DNA from: Elioraea thermophila (ex Habib et al. 2022)
GTDB lineage: Bacteria > Pseudomonadota > Alphaproteobacteria > Acetobacterales > Acetobacteraceae
Assembly: GCF_003336755.1 (NCBI RefSeq)
Contig: NZ_QMDI01000006.1
Coordinates: forward strand, 496,001-560,000
Reading direction: 5' to 3'
Length of the DNA stretch: 64,000 nt
A program made the translations under genes and the position numbers. The notes below the pieces were generated by a model. The model ran no database searches. It was not told the DNA's origin and saw nothing but the letters and a program-made list of their open reading frames with translations. Shown piece after piece: positions 35,182 through 43,507 of the stretch. Numbering within the stretch: position 1 is the first letter of the stretch; every line of letters begins with the position of its first letter.

Positions 35182-35679
35182 ATGGCGGTGGGGAGTGAAC
35201 GGGTGGCGTTTTCCGCCACCTTGGTCGCGCAGCGCAGCCTCGACGGGCGGGGGCTGACGGTGGTCGCCCTGGTACTGATCGCGTCGGGGGCCGCCGTTGC
35301 CGGCCTCTTCCTCGCCATGGGCGCCTGGCCGGTGGTGGGGTTCGTCGGGCTCGAGGTCGGGCTGGCGATCGCGCTGTTTCTCGGCCATCACGCTCTGGCG
35401 CGCGTGGTCGAGGAGGTGGTGCTGGAGGAGCGCGTGCTGCGCGTTCGCCGCCGGCGCGGCTTGGGCGCGGTGCAGGCGTGGGAGTTTCCGCCCGGCTGGC
35501 TGCGGGTGACGGTCGAGCCGCCGGGTCCGCAGGGAGCGGGCGGGGTCGTGCTCGCGACGCATGGCCGCCGGCTGGTCGTGGGCAGCGGCCTGAGCGAGGG
35601 CGAGCGGGAGAGTTTCGCCTCGGCGCTGCGCGAGGCCTTGTGCCGCTGGCGATCGCCTGCGGTGTCCGTCGTCGGGTAG
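35182..35679 (+). CDS. DUF2244 integral membrane protein
   Basis: 165 residues. Family of alphaproteobacterial two-helix membrane proteins of unknown role: FSATLVAQRSLDGRG, then membrane helices VVALVLIASGAAVAGLFLAM and VVGFVGLEVGLAIALFLGHHA, and a soluble C-terminal domain with EFPPGWLRVTVE and GRRLVVGSGLSEGERESFASALREAL. A GTG at 35203 preceded by GGGGAG is an alternative start giving a protein beginning at the conserved region. Ends next to a terminator serving the opposite strand. Confidence 0.85.
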   Translation: MAVGSERVAFSATLVAQRSLDGRGLTVVALVLIASGAAVAGLFLAMGAWPVVGFVGLEVGLAIALFLGHHALARVVEEVVLEERVLRVRRRRGLGAVQAWEFPPGWLRVTVEPPGPQGAGGVVLATHGRRLVVGSGLSEGERESFASALREALCRWRSPAVSVVG

Positions 35680-35680
35680 C

Positions 35681-35710
35681 GGGAAAAAGAAAGGGCGCCC
35701 TTCTGGCGCC
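35681..35710 (-). terminator. Intrinsic terminator of the XRE regulator gene
   Basis: On the minus strand GGCGCC (35710-35705), 5-base loop, GGCGCC (35699-35694) is followed by CTTTCTTTTTCCC. Stem plus T-rich tail fits rho-independent termination after the stop at 35754. Confidence 0.65.
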
Positions 35711-35723
35711 ACGTCGAAGACCT

Positions 35724-35741
35724 CCTGCGGGCTCGCGCAGG
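35724..35741. terminator. Second hairpin in the convergent DUF2244-XRE gap
   Basis: CCTGCG (35724-35729) pairs with CGCAGG (35736-35741) around a 6-base loop. No T-tract; probably part of a bidirectional terminator region. Confidence 0.35.
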
Positions 35742-35753
35742 TTGTGGCCGGGC

Positions 35754-36218
35754 TCAGGTCGCCGTCGGGTCCTGGGGAGCGAGAGATTTGATCAGTTCGA
35801 ACACCCGCTTGCGCACCGCCGGGTCGGTGATGCGGTAGTAGGCGCGAACGAGTTCCAGGGTCTCGCGTCGGTTCAGCGTATCGTCCTCGAACCCTTCCTG
35901 CGCCTCGGCGAAGCCGACCGCACGCCGGGCGGCCGGCCCGCCGTATTCGCGAGCGAGCGGTTCGGGCATGTCGTCGAAGAAGAAGCTGATCGGCACGTCG
36001 AGCACGCGGGCGAGGTCGAACAGGCGCGACGCCCCCACCCGGTTGACCCCGCGCTCATACTTCTGGATCTGCTGGAAGGTGAGGCCCAGGGCTTCGCCCA
36101 GCCGCTCCTGGCTCATGCCGAGCAAGGTCCGGCGCAGCCGGATGCGGCTGCCGACATGCACGTCGATCGGGCTCGGCTTGCTTTCGCGCTCACCCTTGTC
36201 TGCAGGGTCTTCAGTCAT
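35754..36218 (-). CDS. XRE-family transcriptional regulator, PraR/PhrR type
   Basis: 154 residues. A helix-turn-helix at about 22-78: PIDVHVGSRIRLRRTLLGMSQERLGEALGLTFQQIQKYERGVNRVGASRLFDLARVLDVPISFFFDD, which closely follows the rhizobial PraR/PhrR pattern. The C-terminal half (RETLELVRAYYRITDPAVRKRVFELIKSLA) is the usual helical tail. Start at 36218 because GGAAGGGGA lies upstream; a longer frame to 36266 is unlikely. PraR-type proteins regulate surface and quorum-sensing traits in rhizobia; targets here are unknown. Follows lnt, as often in alphaproteobacteria, but metK, the usual next gene, is not here. Confidence 0.88.
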   Translation of the reverse strand: MTEDPADKGERESKPSPIDVHVGSRIRLRRTLLGMSQERLGEALGLTFQQIQKYERGVNRVGASRLFDLARVLDVPISFFFDDMPEPLAREYGGPAARRAVGFAEAQEGFEDDTLNRRETLELVRAYYRITDPAVRKRVFELIKSLAPQDPTAT

Positions 36219-36252
36219 CGTCCAATCCCCTTCCAAGCTTGGGCCTTTCTGG

Positions 36253-36267
36253 GATGCATCCTGCATC
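36253..36267. repeat. Inverted repeat in the leader of the XRE gene
   Basis: GATGCA (36253-36258), 3 bases, TGCATC (36262-36267), in the 95-base untranslated region of the XRE transcript. Could be an autoregulatory operator or a small hairpin. Confidence 0.35.
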
Positions 36268-36320
36268 GGCCAAGCTCCCCCCTCAGCGGTGTGACGGGCC
36301 CCATACCCGCCCGCTCAAAA

Positions 36321-36349
36321 ATGTAACCGACACAACTATGACGCGTCAA
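36321..36349 (-). promoter_or_regulatory. Sigma70-like promoter of the XRE gene with overlapping palindrome
   Basis: Minus strand TTGACG (36349-36344), exactly 17 bases, TTACAT (36326-36321). The -35 box overlaps the 10-base perfect palindrome TGACGCGTCA (36339-36348), and ATGAC (36338-36342) pairs with GTCAT (36351-36355). Predicted start near 36314. The surrounding AT-rich DNA stands out in this genome. Confidence 0.6.
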
Positions 36350-36375
36350 TGTCATGCAACTGCGTGGGATAAGTC

Positions 36376-38025
36376 TCAAAGATCAGACAACCCTCGCGAA
36401 TCCCTCCACGTCCGTCGCACCACCAAACCGACGCCGACCAAGCCCAGCGCAACGCCAGCAGGCAGAAGAAGCCCCAGACGCGCGAAGGGTGTCCGCTCGC
36501 CCGGCGCCGGCAGCGGGGTAGCCAGCACGCCCGTCTCGTTGAGGCCGAGCTGCGCCACCGTCCGCCCGCGCGAGTCGAACACCGCCGACACGCCCGTGTT
36601 CGCCGCCCGCACCAGCGGCAATCCCTCCTCCACCGCGCGCATCCGGGCCGCCGCCAGATGCTGATACGGCCCGGAGGAGACACCGAACCAAGCATCATTG
36701 GTGAGGTTGAGCAGCCAAGCCGGACGCACACCCGGCTCCGTCACCCGACCCGGGAAGATGACCTCGTAGCAAATGAGCGGGCTCGCCGGCGGCACGCCGA
36801 ACTCGGCCGGCAGCCGAAGGGTCGAGGGTCCTGGACCGGCCGAGAAGTCGATGTTGCCCGGCACCACGGTTTCGAGCGGCAGGATGGAGCGCAGTGGCAC
36901 GTATTCGCCGAACGGCACCAGGTGATGCTTGTCGTAGATCCCGAGCAGGGCGCCGTCGGGCGCGATCGCAACAAGGCTGTTCCACAGCCTGAGCGGAGGC
37001 CCCGCACCCCCGGCCGACCGCTCGAGCCGCACCGTGCCGGCGATCAGCACCGCCCCCTCGCGCAGCGCGGCGCCGGCGAAGGCACGTGCCGTCTCGTCGC
37101 TGTCGAGGAAATAGGGGCTCGCCGTTTCCGGCCAGACCACCACCATCGGCCCCTCGCCCTCGCCCGCCTCCGGCACGGCGGCGGTGAGCTGCAGATAGCG
37201 CCGAAAGTGCGCCGCCCGCAGCTCGTCGCGCCACTTGTGCGTCTGCGCGATGTTGCCCTGCACGATGCGGATCGCGACAGGCCCGGCCGGTGGCTCCTCC
37301 GGCCAAAGCCGAAGCAAGCCGACCGCAAGCCCCGCGGCGATCAGCCCACCCCCCGCGGCGAGAGCCGAACGGCGCGGCAACAGCGGCAGGCAGGCAAGCA
37401 GCACGGTCAGGGCCGAGAGCCCGGGCGTGCCGAGCCAGGCCGCCCCCTGCACCGGCAGCGCCCCGAAGGCCCAGACCGTGCCGAGCAGGTTCCAGGGAAA
37501 CCCCGTCAGCACCAGCCCGCGGGCGAGTTCGCCCAACGTCCACAGCCCTGCAAAGGCGAGCACACGCGACCAGCCTTCGGGAAAGAACCGGCAGGCGACC
37601 ACCGCCGGCACGGCGATGAACAGGGCGAGCAGAGCCGAGATCGCGGGCACGGCGAGCGGCACCAGCCAGGCGAACCGCTCGGCCTCGGTCAGCAGCGCAT
37701 GCGAGATCCAGTAGAGACCGGCGACGAAGTGACCGAAGCCCCAGGCCCAGCCGGTCAGCATGGCGGCACCCGGGCTCGCTCGCGAGCCGACCAGGACCAG
37801 GAGCGCGGGCAAGGAGACGAACAGCACCGGCACGAGATGTACGGGCGGCAGGGCGGCGGCGGCGAGCGCGCCGAAGGCCGCCGCCGTCACCGGCGCCCGC
37901 CAGCCGCGGCGAGCGGCGAGATGGGCGAGAAACCGCCCCCACGCGCCGGCGTGGGCGGTCGCGGCGCCGCTGGGGCTCAGCCGTCGAGACCGAGCAGGGC
38001 GTAAAGGCGCTGAGAGGCCGGCCAC
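36376..38025 (-). CDS. lnt: Apolipoprotein N-acyltransferase
   Basis: About 534-549 residues. Inner-membrane enzyme adding the third acyl chain to lipoproteins. N-terminal half has at least six membrane helices (ALAAAALPPVHLVPVLFVSLP, GWAWGFGHFVAGLYWISHAL and more). C-terminal nitrilase domain carries the catalytic triad: Glu in VVWPETASPYF, Lys in YDKHHLVPFGEY and Cys in SPLICYEVIFP. The start is unclear: the in-frame GTG at 38025 overlaps the zinc-ribbon gene by 49 bases, while a CTG at 37980 overlaps its stop as CTGA. The conserved N-terminus begins after both. No ATG occurs in this region. Confidence 0.93.
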   Translation of the reverse strand: MAGLSAPLRPARSRRLSPSGAATAHAGAWGRFLAHLAARRGWRAPVTAAAFGALAAAALPPVHLVPVLFVSLPALLVLVGSRASPGAAMLTGWAWGFGHFVAGLYWISHALLTEAERFAWLVPLAVPAISALLALFIAVPAVVACRFFPEGWSRVLAFAGLWTLGELARGLVLTGFPWNLLGTVWAFGALPVQGAAWLGTPGLSALTVLLACLPLLPRRSALAAGGGLIAAGLAVGLLRLWPEEPPAGPVAIRIVQGNIAQTHKWRDELRAAHFRRYLQLTAAVPEAGEGEGPMVVVWPETASPYFLDSDETARAFAGAALREGAVLIAGTVRLERSAGGAGPPLRLWNSLVAIAPDGALLGIYDKHHLVPFGEYVPLRSILPLETVVPGNIDFSAGPGPSTLRLPAEFGVPPASPLICYEVIFPGRVTEPGVRPAWLLNLTNDAWFGVSSGPYQHLAAARMRAVEEGLPLVRAANTGVSAVFDSRGRTVAQLGLNETGVLATPLPAPGERTPFARLGLLLPAGVALGLVGVGLVVRRTWRDSRGLSDL

Positions 38026-38456
38026 GCGTCGATCACTTCGGCGCGATAGGCGATCGCGCCCCAGGCCGCCGCGGCGAGGACGGCGAGCGAGAGGGCCCAG
38101 GCGGCGAGCAGGGCGGTGGTCCCGCGCTCATTGGCCGAGACAGCTCGCGAAAGACCCGCCGGCTCCGCCCCGATGGCGCTCGCCGCCGGGCGCGCGGTGG
38201 GCGGAGCTGGCGGCGGCGCCGTGGCGGCGACGGCGGGTGCCGCCGCTGGCTCCTCCTCCGGCTCACGCACCCGCACCTGGCGCGGCTCGGGCCAGGGCGG
38301 AGCGTCGCTCGGACCCGAGGCTTGCGCCTCACCCTCCGGCGTCGCCAGCCAGACATGGCCGCAGCGCACGCAGCGCACCTTCTTGCCCGCGGGGCCCAGC
38401 ACCTCGGCCGCGATCTCGTAGCGGGCACCACAGTTGGGGCAGGCAATGCGCGGCAT
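37977..38456 (-). CDS. MJ0042-type zinc-ribbon membrane protein
   Basis: 159 residues. N-terminal zinc ribbon with Cys6, Cys9, Cys29 and Cys32 (ACPNC, CVRC), a Pro/Ala-rich linker (about 60-100), then one membrane helix (LLAAWALSLAVLAAAAWGAI) and a short tail YRAEVIDAWPASQRLYALLGL. This is the alphaproteobacterial MJ0042 zinc-ribbon/DUF3426-like family that commonly faces ftsE-ftsX-ydcF-plsC. Here the divergent neighbour is directly the ydcF-like gene. The gene ends where lnt begins. Confidence 0.87.
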   Translation of the reverse strand: MPRIACPNCGARYEIAAEVLGPAGKKVRCVRCGHVWLATPEGEAQASGPSDAPPWPEPRQVRVREPEEEPAAAPAVAATAPPPAPPTARPAASAIGAEPAGLSRAVSANERGTTALLAAWALSLAVLAAAAWGAIAYRAEVIDAWPASQRLYALLGLDG

Positions 38457-38590
38457 CCGGGCGCGATCCTCCGGGCAGATCCCGGCGCGAGTGTCTCGCC
38501 GAAGCCCGCCCGGGGCGCAAGGGAGCATGCTTGCCGGCGTCGTTCCCGCATGCCAGCGTGACAGAGCCAGCGCCGGCCGTTCCCGACCCG

Positions 38591-39247
38591 ATGCCGAACC
38601 ACGCCCGAGACGCCTTTCGCCGCGCGCTTCGCCGCGCCGGCGTCGCCTTCGGCGCAGCCTGCCTGCTCTGGTTCGCGGGCTTCGGCCTGTTCCTCCTTTT
38701 CCTGCCGACCGCCGCGTCCGACCCGCCACGCGGGGCCGGCATCGTCGTGCTCACGGGCGGCGCCGGCCGGGTGGGCGAGGGGCTGAGACTGCTCGAGGCG
38801 GATCAGTCGGCGAAACTGCTCGTCTCCGGTGTGCACCAGGCGACTGGCCTCGCCGACCTCGTGCGCAGCGAAGGCCGCTCTGCAGAGACGCTGGTCGAGC
38901 GGGTCACGCTCGGCCGCACCGCCCGCAGCACGCGCGGCAACGCCGAGGAGACCGCCGCCTGGGCGCGAACGCAGGCGATCGACACCCTCGTCGTCGTCAC
39001 CTCGGCCTATCACATGCCGCGGGCGCTGCTCTTGCTCCGCCGCGCCCTGCCGCAGACGCGTCTCGTTCCGCATCCGGTCACGCCCCGGGCCTGGCGCGAG
39101 CCCTGGGGACGGCTCTCCCCCACCTTCCTGCGGCTTGCCGCCGGCGAATACACGAAGTGGCTCGCCGCCCTCGCCGGCCTCACCGAGCACCCGTTCGCCC
39201 CTCCAGCACCGGCCGAAACGCGGACGGCGGCGCGGAGCCTGCCGTGA
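38591..39247 (+). CDS. YdcF/ElyC-family (DUF218) membrane protein
   Basis: 218 residues. One N-terminal membrane helix (AGVAFGAACLLWFAGFGLFLLFL) and the DUF218 domain: GIVVLTGGAGRVGEGLRLLEAD, LLVSGVH, GRTARSTRGNAEETAAWA, VVVTSAYHMPRALLLLRRALP. ElyC relatives act in envelope or peptidoglycan-precursor homeostasis; the exact reaction is not known. ATG at 38591; no strong ribosome site. plsC starts by GTG overlapping its stop. Confidence 0.87.
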   Translation: MPNHARDAFRRALRRAGVAFGAACLLWFAGFGLFLLFLPTAASDPPRGAGIVVLTGGAGRVGEGLRLLEADQSAKLLVSGVHQATGLADLVRSEGRSAETLVERVTLGRTARSTRGNAEETAAWARTQAIDTLVVVTSAYHMPRALLLLRRALPQTRLVPHPVTPRAWREPWGRLSPTFLRLAAGEYTKWLAALAGLTEHPFAPPAPAETRTAARSLP

Positions 39248-39984
39248 CCTGGCTGCGCTCCGCCCTGTTCAACGCGGCGTTCTTCGCCTTCACCGCGGCC
39301 GCCGGGCTCGTCTGCCTGCCGCTCCTCCTCTTCCTCGACCGCGCCGGGGCTCTCCACTTGGTCTCCTGGTGGGCCGGGCGCGTGCTCGCCTTGCTTCGCC
39401 TGCTCGCCGGGATCCGCGTCCGCGTGCTGGGTGAGGAGCTGCTGCCGCGCGAGGGAGCGGCGATCATCGCGGCCAAGCATCAATCCGCCTTCGACACCAT
39501 CGTCTGGCTCTCGCTGCTGCCCGCCGCCGCCTACGTGCTGAAGCGCGAACTCCTCGCGATCCCCGTCTACGGCTGGTGGGCGGCCGCGGCGGGCATGATC
39601 CCGGTCGACCGTTCGGCCGGCGCCTCGGCGCTGCTGTCCTTGCTCCGCGCCGCGGAGGGGGCCGCCGCGGAGGGCCGGCAGATCGTGATCTTTCCGGAAG
39701 GAACCCGTGTCGCGCCCGGCGAGCGCCGACGCTACCAGCCCGGCGTGGTCGCGCTCTACGAGCGGCTCGGGCTGCCCGTGATCCCGGCCGCCACCGACTC
39801 GGGCCGTTTCTGGGGGCGGCGTGCCTTCCGCAAGCGGGCGGGCACGATCACCCTCTCCGTGCTGCCGCCGATCCCGCCCGGCCTGCCGCGCGCGGAGTTC
39901 CTACGCCGGCTCGAGGAGGCGATCGAGACCGAGACGCGGCGGCTTCTGGACAGCGGCGGCGCAGGCGAGGACTCTCCGCCCTGA
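39244..39984 (+). CDS. plsC: 1-acyl-sn-glycerol-3-phosphate acyltransferase
   Basis: 246 residues. Makes phosphatidic acid from lysophosphatidic acid at the inner membrane. N-terminal hydrophobic helices (FFAFTAAAGLVCLPLLLFLD), catalytic H-x4-D in AAKHQSAFDTIVW, KRELLAIPVYGWWAAAAGMIPVDR, and FPEGTRVAPGE. GTG start overlapping the ydcF-like stop (GTGA). Confidence 0.93.
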   Translation: MTWLRSALFNAAFFAFTAAAGLVCLPLLLFLDRAGALHLVSWWAGRVLALLRLLAGIRVRVLGEELLPREGAAIIAAKHQSAFDTIVWLSLLPAAAYVLKRELLAIPVYGWWAAAAGMIPVDRSAGASALLSLLRAAEGAAAEGRQIVIFPEGTRVAPGERRRYQPGVVALYERLGLPVIPAATDSGRFWGRRAFRKRAGTITLSVLPPIPPGLPRAEFLRRLEEAIETETRRLLDSGGAGEDSPP

Positions 39985-40006
39985 TCCTCGGGAGGAAACC
40001 GACGCG

Positions 40007-41650
40007 ATGAACCCGGCGAACGACGATCCGGCTCTGGCCCGGCGGCCGGCGAACTGGCGCCCGCTCAGCCCTCTCCATTTCCTCGAACGCGCCGCCGCGG
40101 TGTTTCCGGATCACACCGCGATCGTGCACGGGGAGCAGCGCATCCCCTACCGCACCTTCCGCGACCGTGCGGTGCGGCTTGCGCATGCGCTCCATCGCCT
40201 CGGCGTGCGCCGCGGCGATACGGTGGCCGCGCTCCTGCCCAACGTGCCGGCGATGCTGGAGGCGCATTTCGGCGTGCCGATGAGCGGGGGCGTGCTGGCG
40301 GCGATCAACACCAGGCTCGATGCCGGAACGATCGCCTACATCCTCGACCATTCGGAGGCGAAGGTGTTCCTCGTCGAGCGCGAATACGCCCCCCTCGCGC
40401 GTGCGGCGCTCGCGCAGGCCGCGGTGCGCCCGGCAATCCTGGAGGTGGCGGACGCCACCACCCCCGCGAGCCACCGCGACGAGACCCTGGGCGGCACCGA
40501 TTACGAGGCCGCGCTCGCCACCGCCGACGCGGGCTTCGCCTGGCCCTGGCCCGAGGACGAGTGGGACGCGATCGCGCTCAACTACACCTCCGGCACCACG
40601 GGCCGGCCGAAGGGCGTTCTGTATCACCACCGGGGCGCGCACCTGCTCGCCATCGGCAACGTGCTCGCCGCACAGATCCCGCGCCATCCGGTCTATCTCT
40701 GGACCCTGCCGATGTTCCACTGCAACGGCTGGTGCTTCCCGTGGACCATCACCGCGCTCGCCGGCACCCATGTCTGCCTCCGCGCCGTGCGGGGCCCCGA
40801 GATCTGGCGGCTGATGAGCGCGGAAGGCGTGAGCCACCTGTGCGGCGCGCCGATCGTGATGAAGACGATCCTGGACACGCCGGAGGCCGATCGCCGCCCG
40901 CTTTCCCGGACGGTGAACTTCCTCGTCGCCGCCGCGCCCCCACCCGAGGCCGTGCTGCGCGCGATGCGCGAGGCGGGCTTCGACGTGGTGCACGTCTACG
41001 GCCTCACCGAGGTCTACGGCCCAGCCGTGGTGAACGAGTGGCATGCGGACTGGAACGCCCTGCCGATGGCGGAGCAGGCACGGCTGATGGCGCGCCAGGG
41101 CGTGCGCTACCTCGCGCTCGAGGACCTCGCCGTGCTCGACCCCGAGACCATGCGCGCCGTGCCCGCTGACGGAGCGACGCTCGGCGAGGTGATGATGCGC
41201 GGCAACGTGGTCATGAAGGGGTATCTGAAGGACGCGGAGGCGACGGAGAAGGCCTTCGCGGGCGGCTGGTTCCACACCGGCGATCTCGCCGTCGTCCACC
41301 CCGACGGCTACCTGCAGCTGAAGGACAGGGCGAAGGACATCATCATCTCGGGCGGCGAGAACATCTCCTCGATCGAGGTGGAGGACGTGCTCTACGCCCA
41401 CCCGGCGGTGGCGGCGGTGGCGGTGGTGGCCAAGCCCGACGAGAAATGGGGCGAAACACCCCTCGCCTTCGTCGAACTGAAGCCCGGCATGACGGCGACG
41501 GCCGAGGAGCTGATCGCCTTCGCGCGGGAGAGGCTCGCGCACTACAAGGCGCCGCGGCAGGTGTTGTTCGCCGAGATCCCGAAGACCTCGACGGGCAAGA
41601 TCCAGAAGCACCTGTTGCGGGCGAAGGCGAAGGAGATGGCCGGAGCGTGA
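40007..41650 (+). CDS. Acyl-CoA synthetase (AMP-forming), medium/long-chain type
   Basis: 547 residues, ANL superfamily. Seen: ATP-binding LNYTSGTTGRPKGVLYHHRGA at about 190-210, MFHCNGWCFPWTITALAGTHVC, YGLTEVYGP, GWFHTGDLAVVHPDGYLQLKDRAKDIIISGGENISS and the catalytic Lys in EIPKTSTGKIQKHL. The MFHCNGW stretch is typical of fatty-acid-CoA ligases of the AlkK/DmdB group (medium-chain fatty acid or methylmercaptopropionate). Substrate not fixed by sequence. GGAGGAAA at 39991-39998 supports the ATG. Confidence 0.92.
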   Translation: MNPANDDPALARRPANWRPLSPLHFLERAAAVFPDHTAIVHGEQRIPYRTFRDRAVRLAHALHRLGVRRGDTVAALLPNVPAMLEAHFGVPMSGGVLAAINTRLDAGTIAYILDHSEAKVFLVEREYAPLARAALAQAAVRPAILEVADATTPASHRDETLGGTDYEAALATADAGFAWPWPEDEWDAIALNYTSGTTGRPKGVLYHHRGAHLLAIGNVLAAQIPRHPVYLWTLPMFHCNGWCFPWTITALAGTHVCLRAVRGPEIWRLMSAEGVSHLCGAPIVMKTILDTPEADRRPLSRTVNFLVAAAPPPEAVLRAMREAGFDVVHVYGLTEVYGPAVVNEWHADWNALPMAEQARLMARQGVRYLALEDLAVLDPETMRAVPADGATLGEVMMRGNVVMKGYLKDAEATEKAFAGGWFHTGDLAVVHPDGYLQLKDRAKDIIISGGENISSIEVEDVLYAHPAVAAVAVVAKPDEKWGETPLAFVELKPGMTATAEELIAFARERLAHYKAPRQVLFAEIPKTSTGKIQKHLLRAKAKEMAGA

Positions 41651-41668
41651 GAGGCGGCGGCCCGCCTC
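41651..41668. terminator. Hairpin between convergent acyl-CoA synthetase and SDR genes
   Basis: GAGGCGG (41651-41657) pairs with CCGCCTC (41662-41668) around a 4-base loop. It begins at the synthetase stop and reaches into the SDR stop codon. No T-tract. Confidence 0.5.
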
Positions 41669-42401
41669 ACGTCAGCATCTGCCCCCCATCCACCGCGATC
41701 GACTGCCCCGTCACCCAGCGCGCGGCGGGCGAGACGAGGAACAGCACCACCTCCGCCACCTCCTCCGCGGTGCCGAGCCGGCCGAAGGGAATGGCGGCGC
41801 GGATCCGCTCGTAGAGCGGATCGCCCGCCAGGCGCCGCTTCTCCCACCGCCCGCCCGGAAACTCGATCGAACCGGGAGCCACCGTGTTCACCCGGATGCC
41901 GTCCTTGGCGAGGTTCACCGCCTGGCTCTGCGCGTAGTGGATGAGGGCCGCCTTCGCCGCCCCGTAGGCCGGGCCGCGGGCTGAGGGGCGGATGCCGGCG
42001 ATGGAGGTGATGTGCACGATCGCCCCCCCGCCGGCCGCGCGCAAATGCGGGATGGCGGCGAGCGAGGCGCGCACCGAGCCCATCACGTCCACCGCGAGCG
42101 AGGCTGCCCAGCCCTCCTCGGTGTCCGCACTGCCGAAGGCGGAGGCGTTGTTGATCAGGATGTCGATCCCGCCCAAGGCCTCGGCGGCGGCGTCGATGTA
42201 GGCACGCACCTGCTCGGCCACCGCGAGGTCGCAGGCCATGGCATGGGCGGCGAAGCGCGTGCGCGCCTCGATCAACCCGTCCTCGCCGCGCGCGCAGACC
42301 GAAACCTTGGCCCCCTCGCGCACGAACAGTTCCGCGATCGCCCGGCCGATGCCGCGCGTGGCGCCGGTGACGACGGCGCGCTTGCCCTCGAGCACTCCCA
42401 T
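41667..42401 (-). CDS. Short-chain dehydrogenase/reductase
   Basis: 244 residues, classical SDR. NAD(P)-binding VVTGATRGIGRAIAELF at about 10-26, LINNASAFG, catalytic Ser in IVHITSIAG and Y-x3-K in PAYGAAKAALIHYA, and GIRVNTVAPGSIEFPGG. Substrate unknown; may serve fatty-acid or alcohol metabolism with the adjacent acyl-CoA synthetase, though it is on the opposite strand. It follows the Bug receptor gene by 10 bases, so the two are cotranscribed. Confidence 0.92.
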   Translation of the reverse strand: MGVLEGKRAVVTGATRGIGRAIAELFVREGAKVSVCARGEDGLIEARTRFAAHAMACDLAVAEQVRAYIDAAAEALGGIDILINNASAFGSADTEEGWAASLAVDVMGSVRASLAAIPHLRAAGGGAIVHITSIAGIRPSARGPAYGAAKAALIHYAQSQAVNLAKDGIRVNTVAPGSIEFPGGRWEKRRLAGDPLYERIRAAIPFGRLGTAEEVAEVVLFLVSPAARWVTGQSIAVDGGQMLT

Positions 42402-42411
42402 CGCCCGCCCC

Positions 42412-43377
42412 TCAATCGAGCCGGATGGCGGCGGCGCGGATCACCCCGCCCCAGGTCTCGCTCTCCGCCCGGATGAACGCCTCGGCCTCGGCCGGGGAGA
42501 GCGCGGGCAGGTCCGACCCGGCGCGCGCCAGAGCCTCCTTGAGCGCCGGGTTGGCGCGCGCCTTCGCCACCGCCTCGGCGATCTTCGCGAACACGGGCTC
42601 GGGCGTGGCGCGCGGCACGAACAGCCCGTGCCAGGTGAGCACGGTGAGGTCGGGCAGGCCCGCCTCGCGCGCCGTCGGCACGGTGGGCAGTTGCGGCAGG
42701 CGTTCCGACCCCGTGACGAAGAGCGGGGCAAGCCTGCCCTCCTTGATGTGACCTTCGACCGCGGAGAGGAGGGTGATGAAGGCGGCCACGCGTCCCGCCA
42801 GCAGATCGGCCAGCGCCTGCGGGCTCCCTTGATACGGCACGTGCTCGAGACGGATGCCCGTGCGCAACTTGAGGAGCTCCATCCCGAGATGGGCGAGGCT
42901 CCCCGCCCCCACCGAGGCGTAGTTGAGATCGGCGGCGCGCGCGCGGGCGAGGAACTCGGGCAAGGACCGGCCCGCCTCCGGGTGGGCGACGACGACGAAG
43001 GGGGCGGTGGCGAGCAGCGCGACGGGGCGAAGGTCCTCGAGCGGGCGCACCGGCAAGTTCGCCCTGAGGTGCGGGATCATGGTGAAGGAGCCGGGGAAGC
43101 AGACGAGCAGGGTGGTGCCGTCAGGCCGCGCCCGCGCCACCGCCTCCACCCCGATCATCCCGCCCGCCCCGGCGCGCGGTTCGACCACGATCGGGTGCCC
43201 GGAGAGCGGCTCCTTCAGCGCCTCGGCCCAGGCCCGGGCGGTCACATCCACCGTCGAGCCGCCCGGCGCGCAGACGATCAGACGCAAAGGCTCCCGCCCG
43301 GGCCAGTCCTGCGCCGCCGCCGTCGCGGTAAAGGCGCTGGCGGCGAGAAGGGCGAGCACGGCGCGTCGGTTCGGCAT
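42412..43377 (-). CDS. Bug-family periplasmic solute receptor
   Basis: 321 residues with a signal peptide [20 protein letters not shown] cut near AAA. Seen: [64 protein letters not shown] and [17 protein letters not shown]. Third orphan Bug receptor of the window. GGGGGAAAC upstream of the ATG at 43377. Cotranscription with the SDR suggests that the ligand is processed by that enzyme; inference only. Confidence 0.9.
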   Translation of the reverse strand: MPNRRAVLALLAASAFTATAAAQDWPGREPLRLIVCAPGGSTVDVTARAWAEALKEPLSGHPIVVEPRAGAGGMIGVEAVARARPDGTTLLVCFPGSFTMIPHLRANLPVRPLEDLRPVALLATAPFVVVAHPEAGRSLPEFLARARAADLNYASVGAGSLAHLGMELLKLRTGIRLEHVPYQGSPQALADLLAGRVAAFITLLSAVEGHIKEGRLAPLFVTGSERLPQLPTVPTAREAGLPDLTVLTWHGLFVPRATPEPVFAKIAEAVAKARANPALKEALARAGSDLPALSPAEAEAFIRAESETWGGVIRAAAIRLD

Positions 43378-43507
43378 CGGCGTTTCCCCCGGAACGGTGG
43401 TCCTTACCCGCCCGCTTAGCCGCGGCCGCGCCCCCGCGCAAACCCCCGCCCGCTTGACGCGCGCCCCCCCGTGGCCCCATCCCCCGCCCTCTCGGAGGAG
43501 CCGACCG

